A DNA stretch of 64,000 nucleotides from Hyperoplus lanceolatus. Lineage: Eukaryota > Chordata > Actinopteri > Uranoscopiformes > Ammodytidae. The position numbers were made by a program, and so were the translations under genes. Positions within the stretch are counted from its first letter, which is position 1. Every line of letters starts with the position of its first letter. A model generated the notes under the pieces. It did no database searches, was not told the origin of the DNA, and worked only from the letters and a program-made list of their open reading frames with translations. Positions 56,950-64,000 of this stretch are shown piece after piece. The stretch lies in NCBI GenBank assembly GCA_026929865.2, contig CM049414.1:2547001-2611000 (forward strand), in the 5' to 3' direction.

Positions 56950-58181
56950 GGGGCCTCATTTATCAACCGTACTTACGCACAAATCTGTGCGTAAGTAGGG
57001 CGTAAGAACATTGCCACGCAAAGTATGGAATTTACCAAAATGTACTTAGACTTATGAATGTGTGTGTAAATATAAGCACAACTCTGACCATGCTTTGAAC
57101 AGAATCTAGTGGTAGAATAGCGATATTACAAGCACAAAGCAAAGCATTTAAGAGTTTCAACGTCTGCATTAATACTAGAACCGCCAGCGTTCTCTTTATA
57201 TCTATAATCGCCACGCATCAAATCCACCCGTGCATTTCTAGGGTAATATAAAGTCATACATTTGTTTGTTTAATCATCATCTGTGTTTTGGACCTCTTGT
57301 TTATAATCAGTTTCTTTAAGAACTTGCCTGATCACGACTCCAAGTAATGAAACTGAAGTAGATAAAATGCCCAGCCATCAATGAAAACAGACGGTCAAAA
57401 CAGCGTCCAAATGAGCTAACATCCTAAATGCAATAAATGGTTATATGGCACACTTATTTTTAGGTAAGCTCTAATTGATTATTCATTAAATGTGTCACGT
57501 TTACATATTTTGAAGCGGAGGATCCCTCCGATGCTCTCTGTGCTTCTCATCTGACAGCTGTGAGCTGGACGAGCCGCGGTGACTCGCCAGACTCGCCAAT
57601 CACTCATTTCACTTAGTAACTCTAATGTTGTTAGAAACTTATCTTCATCTCTTATTTATTGAGAGAGTTTATGAATGACTGCACGTAAAGTTGTCAGATC
57701 GCGGACCCCAAACAATGCCGTTGCCTTACAACTTCACAAAATATCATTTTCCCATGAAGCAGAAAGCTTTCTTTTGTTTTAATGCCTGCTAAGTGAGCCA
57801 ACAAAATATGTTTTGCTTTGATTCAACCTCGTTTACAAGGGTTTGTCCATTTTATGTGTTGGAGAAGTTTCTTTTCGTTGCCCTCTTTGCCATTGCTTGG
57901 CGGAGAGGGATAAAACACATTCACATGGTTGATAGGGATGTGTTGTGACCATATATGGTTAATTGGAGGCGTTTCTGAATGCAAATGGTCTGAGCGTGAG
58001 CAGAGCATGAGTACTTAAGAACATGTGGGATTTATCAAGATTGATGACTTTGAATTGTGCGTACGACAGGCCAGCGCACGTTTGATAAATACCGATTTTT
58101 TTGTACTTAAGCACATACTAAATTTAATTCGTAAGACTGAATTTAGAACCTTTTCTACGCACTGTTGATAAATGAGGCCCC
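56950..58181. mobile_element. DNA transposon with GGGGCCTCATTTATCAAC ends (1.23 kb)
   Basis: The left end GGGGCCTCATTTATCAAC is repeated inverted at the right (complement of 58164-58181). Just inside the left end an 11-bp perfect hairpin (ACTTACGCACA, four-base loop, TGTGCGTAAGT; 56971-56996) is present. The flanks do not show a clear target duplication, so the superfamily is open. No coding capacity was recognised. Confidence 0.7.
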
Positions 58182-59793
58182 AGGATTCTCACGGACACAT
58201 ATAAGATACAGTATATTAAAGTCAAAATATATATTGAAGTCAGAATACAGCCATAAACGCACGCACACACAAACACTCTCACACACACACGCAAACATAC
58301 AGGGCTGTGGAGTAAAATATGGACACCACACTATTTCGCGCAGGATTTTTTGACGTGGTCCCCGAACCTCCTAGGGGGGTCCGGGTGCATGCCCCCCCGG
58401 CCAATTTTTTTTTGTCCCCTTTACATTTGAATGCATGGATCTAGTGCACTTTTAGAGGACAATATGCTTACTACTATTTAGATATGGTGGGATTTATTGG
58501 TGTTGTAACTGCCTTTTGGTGTCTTTATTTTCAGATTTTGACATTTTTGTACAGAAATTAATATTTAAACGCAAAATGCCACAACGCAAAAAAATATTTG
58601 CACAATTTATTTAGTTTTTGCCTAATGCTTAAACCAGACCTGCAAACTCATAAGAGGTGAAAAAGGTGACTAACACCCGACCCCTCTAGACAACACGGTA
58701 AATCGGGGAGGGGGGGGGGGGTTTCCTTTATTTGATTTTTTGGGGACATGGGACTAGACAGGGACGTTGGGGGCTGTAAATGGGAAGAGGTTCAGTAATG
58801 TCCAACACAGAAGTAGGCCTACTGGTTATTATGAGCAATTGATAAGCAGGACCTAAGACATTAATTTGAAATAATGTGATTAAAATGACAAAGTAGACTT
58901 TAGACTTGATTGTCCCCAAGGGGAAATTCTTTTTCACATCACATGTAAATTTATGGGCTTTGTATATCCTTATACAAAGGCCTGTAGATACACATAAAAC
59001 AAAACAATTCATGAATTTCAAGGGTGTAGGTTGTGATTAAACCTTGGTTTGGGACGCATTTTAATTTGGGGGTCTGGGGGTGCCCCCCTCCAGAAATTTT
59101 TGAGCATCCAACACTTCATTGCACCTGCATTCTGGTGAATTTGTATGCACTAAATGTATGTAAAGTAGGCTAATTGACAACATTTAGGTTCCTGATGACA
59201 AAAATAGAATACAATATAATGCAGAAATATCATGCATTCTGTATTGCTTTCAAATATCTATTCTCCTGTATTGTTCAAATTTTTTATTTAAACTGTAAAA
59301 AAAAAAATGGTCTATCATTGAGAATGTAGTGGCTGGTGGTATTTTACTTGCCTGCAATCTTCAAATATTTAAAAATAATAAAGTGCAAAATGAGGTTATA
59401 ATCCTGATTTTGCTTCCTTTAAACTAGTGGTAGTGACTAAGTGTGCGGTGGAGGGAGAAATATATGCAGACAGGTATAGAGGAAGGAAGAGATAGCTTTA
59501 TTTTATAATTTAGCTTTTTGATTTGTGAGAATGATCATCGCTGACTCTAGACTGAGTCGTGCTGTCTGCTCCGTGAGGCACGAGCCCATCAGCTGAGCGA
59601 ACAGCTGTCTGAACAGCTGTCCGACACGGAGATGAAAAACGAAACTGAAACTAAACTATCCTGTCCTGCCTGGACTGGAGCAGCCAAATATAAATGAATA
59701 AATATTGTACTTAACTGTAACACAAGTAATGAGTTGTGGAATTTGCATCAGTAGCCTACAGAAGTCCACATTCTTTGCTCAGCCACTAACTGT
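58182..59793. other. unassigned sequence with two G/C-run repeats
   Basis: Two stretches (58360-58450, CCTAGGGGGGTCCGGGTGCA; 59065-59150, GGGGGTCTGGGGGTGCCCCC) have the same layout of a G run, a C run and an AATTTTT stretch followed by a TGCA-rich part. They are probably copies of one old repeat. A C/A-rich simple region lies at 58258-58300, and a G run at 58708-58720. Confidence 0.4.
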
Positions 59794-59960
59794 TACGTTA
59801 GTGACTGTTCCGCGATCTGTTTGTATGTCTCGAGCCCGAATATACAGAGCCATGTCCGCAAACTGACAGCACGACTAAAGGGACTGTACAGTGAGCCGCT
59901 CCCCTCCGTTAGTTTCTCTTTTCAGCAGAGTAAGTTACATTCACCTCCGATGCATGGACT
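59794..59960 (+). repeat. dispersed repeat T, copy 1 (pairs with 63866-64000)
   Basis: The shared order is TGTATGTCTCGAG, CGCAAACTGACAGCACGACT, AAAGGGACTGTACAGTG, then GAGTAAGTTACATTCACCTC at the end. The class is unknown. The second copy runs to the window edge. Confidence 0.8.
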
Positions 59961-60269
59961 GCGTTTACGTTAGGCATCGCCCAGTTTCTAAAAGGAGCTA
60001 CGTACAAAAAAATAAAAAATAAAATAGAATAATGAAGAGGAGAAGGATTTTAATAGCAGCGGCGGAGAAAATATAGAGCCGCTGCTGTGTTAACGTGAGG
60101 GTAACACTGCACCATGTGCTGGCGCTTATCTAAAATGAGGAATGATGACGCCGGCCAAGGCCCGTGATTGGTTATCCCATTTAGACCATAGCCTGTGATT
60201 GGTTATCTTATTGGACTGGCTCCTATCATTCATCACATAGATTCATTTGTTCCTCTGGGTCTGCTGGAG
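59961..60269. other. unique GC-richer sequence with CCAAT-type repeats
   Basis: CGTGATTGGTTATCCCATT (60163-60181) and TGTGATTGGTTATCTTATT (60194-60212) are near-identical and carry inverted CCAAT boxes, with a third ATTGG just after. No transcript can be inferred. Confidence 0.4.
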
Positions 60270-60610
60270 TGGGACCGATCCATCTCTCCCTCCACTCTTC
60301 CTTTCCCTGTCCCTCCCACTACTAATCGCTCCTTCTCCCTTCATCTTTTCCCTCCATCTCATTGCCCTCACTGTATCACCCGTCCCTCCCTCGATTTATG
60401 CAGCGTCTATCTCACCACCATCTTTCCTGCTTTAATCCATCCCTCGCTTTGCCATCCTCATTTACTTACTTTTCGTCACTTCCTTCGTCCCTGTTCACCT
60501 TTCCAGCCATCTTTTACCAATATCCCTCATTTCCTTTCAGTTCTCCCCTCCTCTTCTCTGCTTACTCTCCTCCCAGTCCTGCACAACTATTTTTTCCTCT
60601 GCATGCTGAT
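60270..60610. repeat. polypyrimidine tract (about 340 bp)
   Basis: One strand is dominated by C and T (for example CTCCCTCCACTCTTCCTTTC) with few purines over about 340 bp. It produces frames rich in serine, proline and leucine that are not genes. Confidence 0.8.
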
Positions 60611-61471
60611 AAAGTGAAGGGATGATTATGTGGGGCCATTTATCAGGAGTGTGTTTTTAAGCGGTAGCTCACTAGCTGAAAATAATAAGCAGCATCTTTT
60701 GAAGTCTGCAGTGGCGGTTTGACGTCTCTGTGGTGTTTCATGCAGATATTGCCTCCATTTGTGATGGGGATAAACAAAAGATTAGACTTATTTTAAGTTA
60801 CTGTGTGTATGTATTTTTGTGTGGTAGGTCAACCCCTTAGGGTCCACATTGCCTCCTGTCACCTTGCCAAACATATCAGTTAGGTGTGTTCTGATAACCT
60901 TATCTCTTCCTGAGTTCTGCATAGCCATAGGGCTGCTGCCTGCCCCCCCCACACACACAAATGAAACGAAAGGCTAGAGAGCAGATAGAGATCGATGCCG
61001 CTAAATCAAGGACATGCACTATGCTGCTTCTCTCTGGCTCTTATCTATAATGGAAAAGCCATACATTTACAGCTCCCTGCTTACCTTATGGTCACACTTA
61101 ATCACAACATAAAATACGGCTGCAAAGTGTTTTTGTTGGAAAATACACAGAGAAATTAGAGTTTTGGTGCTTAACTTGCAAAGTATTGTCCATGTTGACG
61201 ATAGGTGAACTTTGAGAAATGGGATGTGTTAGGGCTTTAACACCGGCAAGGCTCCGTACCAGTTCCAGTTCCACAACGTACTCTTGAACGGGCCAGCGTG
61301 TTTACAGTAGGGATTCTGTGGTGTGGAAATGTTCCCACCGGGTAATCAGCTTGTGACACACTGGTGTTACCAGCTACACCAATCGGCTAATACAAAAATA
61401 AAAAAGATTATGCTAGACCACATATTTCAAGAGAAGACACGTGTCGGCTCTGTAGGGCTCTTACTTTGATC
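60611..61471. other. unassigned sequence
   Basis: No supported gene or repeat. Confidence 0.35.
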
Positions 61472-61475
61472 TTAA

Positions 61476-61877
61476 AGGTGAAGTAAGCGAATGATCACTT
61501 ATATAGTGTGCACGTTTCATAAAGCCGATCTCTCAGTCACTCGCTCTGCATGTAATCGGCAAATAAACTTTTCGGGGATCCCACTACTGATAACCAATCA
61601 GAAGAGAGAACGCTACAAACCGGCACCCGTCTCACTGCCGGTGCACGCGCAGAGCGACAGATGGGTGAATGAGCCTACAATGGCGGAGCAGGTAAAAATC
61701 CTTCCCAATGCCTGATTTTTATCATGTTTTATCACACTTATGGATCTGACATGATGCTAGATAACTCGCTGCTTGAAGACCGCAGTACATTAATGTGGTG
61801 AAGTGGGGACAAGGGAGGGGCTAACTGCAGTCACTGACAGGAAGTTAGCTAAACTGACCATTCCGCTTACTGAACCT
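61476..61877 (+). mobile_element. TTAA-flanked miniature element family Q, most complete copy (402 bp)
   Basis: The left end AGGTGAAGTAAGCGAATGAT and the right end, read on the minus strand as AGGTTCAGTAAGCGGAATGG, are inverted repeats. TTAA lies on both sides (61472-61475 and 61878-61881). Two degraded copies are at 9703-10085 and 18199-18443. The inside holds ACAATGGCGGAGCAGGTAAA, which looks like a short first exon with a splice donor, and on the minus strand CTATATAAG, a TATA-like sequence. Confidence 0.85.
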
Positions 61878-61881
61878 TTAA

Positions 61882-62974
61882 ACGTTAGATTTTTAATCCT
61901 CCGATTACTCTTTGAACAAAACAAATGCTTAGTGTTTGTCATTTATACTGTTGTGCACTTTGAGGTGTGCCACCATCGCACCGGGTTCAGCTCTGAAACT
62001 TTTGAGTCAAGCTACATATGAAGTAATTTGGGGCGTAATTTCCTCTGGGGACATGGGGAAAAGAAGCACACAGACAGCCTGCCTCTGTGGACGCTGCCGG
62101 TTGTGTGTGTAGGTGTGTTAACTCCCGTTGCTGCGATTACCTAGAATTGGCCAGAATTGGATCCCAAGCCAGAACTGGAACTGTGTAGGTGTGAACGCCA
62201 TATGAGAGCGAGACAAATAGAAAGGGCTGTGGTGTGAGTACTTTAAATCAGTATAAAAATCAGTTATGTGAAAGAACAGATCTGGTAAACACTTTGCTTA
62301 GCGTTTCAAGGACAGTTTTTCATGGTTTGCCAGCTCAGTATATAAGGCTGTAATGGACCCTTTTGGACCCTACAGAAATGTAGCAAGAATGTGGATATAT
62401 TTACTATAATTGGAACAGGAATGGTTGGTCAACATCATCATTTCCAAACAGGTTTTATTGGAGAAGCTATTATTATTTGGTTATTTGGCATGAAAAGGCA
62501 TGCTCTTCCATATTATATAAGGTCTTTTTGTATTAGTTTGTCCCCCCATTTTCTGCCAATTTGGAATGCCTTGTACCCTTTGTACTGCGGTCGTCATCAT
62601 TGCTCTAACTCTAATTGGACTCTAAACCTGAGGAGGGTGCAGCCTGTATGTGCTACCTCTGATGGACGGAGCCCACGATGCAGGAAAATGCCAAAACAGT
62701 TTGAAATTAAGTGATAAAAATAATTAATGTTTAAAGCTGTAATCTTGAACTCTTGAGTTACACTGTTGTTTCTTGTTTCTAAAAACGAAATTAGAAAAAT
62801 TACAGATTTAATGAAATGCATACAGGTTTGAGTCTGAAGCTCCAAAGTCTTGAGAACAAGAACACACTGCTGAAGTGTGGCAAATATGAGGTCGCCTCTC
62901 CGATAGTATTACTGGGCAAAGCAGCAAATACAAGAGCTTTCATCAGTGGGTCATATGCTCAATCACCATGGTTT
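61882..62974. other. unassigned, mostly unique sequence
   Basis: No gene or repeat recognised. The 107-codon frame at 62391-62714 has no domain. Confidence 0.35.
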
Positions 62975-63505
62975 TAACCATAGATATTATATAACATGGA
63001 TGTAGCATCCGGGCTGACCTCAGTTATTCCAACTTCATCCAATCGTCCTGGCCTATGCGCGTCGCCATCTTGTCAGAGTTTTACTTCACCTCAATTCCTC
63101 TTACCGAAAAAGGGCATTGATGTGACGTTTGGGGGAGGGAGAGACACCCATCTTGCTGACGTGTACCTCAGAGGCGAAGTGAGGGCCAGCGGGCGGCTAG
63201 CTGTCACTCAAGAGGCCGTGCCCCCCATACATTTTAACCTCCAATAGAATAAAAACTAGCCTGCATCATAAAAATTCACCACCCTCAGTGTTGTCATGGA
63301 GATATGACGTAAACATACAGACTAGAATGTTTGTACCAGGCCGTAAATAGGTTTAATAATGCTGTGAAAATGGCCTATTTAACATGGGAGTCAATGAGAA
63401 ATTGCTCTGTTTTGATTCCACCTCTTAGTGGCCACTCGGTGAACTGCAATTTGTCACTTTCGCATTGGATGCTGGTAGAACTCGCTGTGGTTGGGGCTTG
63501 GTTTT
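62975..63505 (+). repeat. dispersed repeat, copy 2 (pairs with 1512-1775)
   Basis: From about 63190 (GCTAGCTGTCACTCAAGAGG) the text matches 1512-1775 to GCTGTGGTTGGGGCTTG. The part before it (CATAGATATTATATAACATGG, then ATCCAATCGTCCTGG) is absent from the first copy. It is in the style of common teleost interspersed repeats. Confidence 0.65.
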
Positions 63506-63865
63506 AACTCACTACGGATAACATCTTTAAATCACTCTCTCGCTTTAAAAGACAGCAAGGGAGTAGCATCTAATGTTTTTCAGTGAGATTCATGTAATGC
63601 TGGGTAACAAACTTGTTATTATTTGGCAAAAATTTATTTTTCTAATTAGAAATGGTGAACTTCTCACTCGCTTCCAGCGCAGTCCTGGAACGGTGGTAGA
63701 CAGCTGCGTTGGTATGAAGTAGGGCTGTGAACAATGTGTCAACTCAACCATTGATTCTCGACTCATGCTCAAGACAACTGCTGTGCAGAAAAACTCTGTG
63801 GTTTGACGGCTACAATGATAGTCAGGGATATCCTGCCTGTTAACGTTGTCTAGGGAAATGGCTTC
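63506..63865. other. unassigned sequence
   Basis: No supported feature. Confidence 0.3.
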
Positions 63866-64000
63866 CGCAATCTATGTATGTCTCGAGGCCGAAACATCAC
63901 ACAGCCATATCGGCAAACTGACTGCACGACTAAGGGGACTGTACAGTGGGCCGCCTCCCTCCCTGTTATTTTCAGTGGAGTAAGTTAAATTCACCTCCGA
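63866..64000 (+). repeat. dispersed repeat T, copy 2, cut by the window edge
   Basis: GCAATCTATGTATGTCTCGA, CGGCAAACTGACTGCACGAC, GGGGACTGTACAGTGGGCCG and TTAAATTCACCTCCGA parallel 59815-59960 in the same orientation. Confidence 0.8.

Noticed and set aside
60195..60617. 140-codon frame rich in serine, proline and leucine
   Set aside because: It is the translation of a polypyrimidine tract; all three frames are similarly open.

Overview
This window looks like non-coding DNA of a ray-finned (teleost) fish, made mostly of transposable elements (TEs) and simple repeats. Base composition is AT-rich. There are long (CA)n, (TG)n and (CT)n tracts. LINEs of the Tx1/L1 and L2 clades, Tc1/mariner, piggyBac, hAT and PIF/Harbinger-type elements, short LTR elements and a tRNA-derived SINE lie side by side, a mixture typical of teleosts. 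No host protein-coding gene, rRNA or tRNA gene could be supported, so the window is probably intergenic or a large intron. Species-level placement is not possible from the sequence alone.

Region by region. 0-16 kb: unique sequence with scattered miniature DNA transposons, a TTAA-type element split by a gypsy-like LTR insertion (2.9-4.4 kb), a dead Tc1 element (5.2-6.1 kb), a clean solo LTR with a 5-bp target duplication (6.5-6.9 kb), and microsatellites. 16.5-18.0 kb: a small LTR retrotransposon with both LTRs. 18-31 kb: two hAT elements with perfect 8-bp target duplications (22.2-23.3 and 25.5-26.5 kb), a Harbinger-like miniature element inside an older repeat (27.2-27.8 kb), a TTAA miniature element (28.1-28.7 kb) and a SINE (29.2-29.4 kb). 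31-47 kb: a nested block of about 16 kb. A host repeat of about 2 kb net has been split by a piggyBac element (31789-35976), a nearly full-length Tx1/L1 LINE (36788-43398) and a 5'-truncated L2 LINE (about 43787-46970). The Tx1/L1 LINE is itself split by an 866-bp Tc1-like element with 278-bp inverted repeats. 47-64 kb: more TTAA miniature elements, one containing a piece of LINE reverse transcriptase gene, a 1.2-kb element with terminal inverted repeats at 57 kb, a pyrimidine-rich tract, and repeats that pair with copies elsewhere in the window.

How the pieces relate. The intact-looking genes are mobile-element genes: LINE ORF1 and ORF2 (endonuclease plus reverse transcriptase), an L2 ORF2 broken by one visible frameshift, remnants of piggyBac and Tc1 transposases, and one intact 82-codon frame in the Tc1-like insertion. 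That frame joins the N-terminal DNA-binding part of the transposase to its C-terminus without the catalytic core. Insertion order in the nested block follows from target duplications: host repeat first, then piggyBac, Tx1/L1 and L2, and the Tc1-like element after the LINE. Boundaries flanked by TTAA recur throughout the window.
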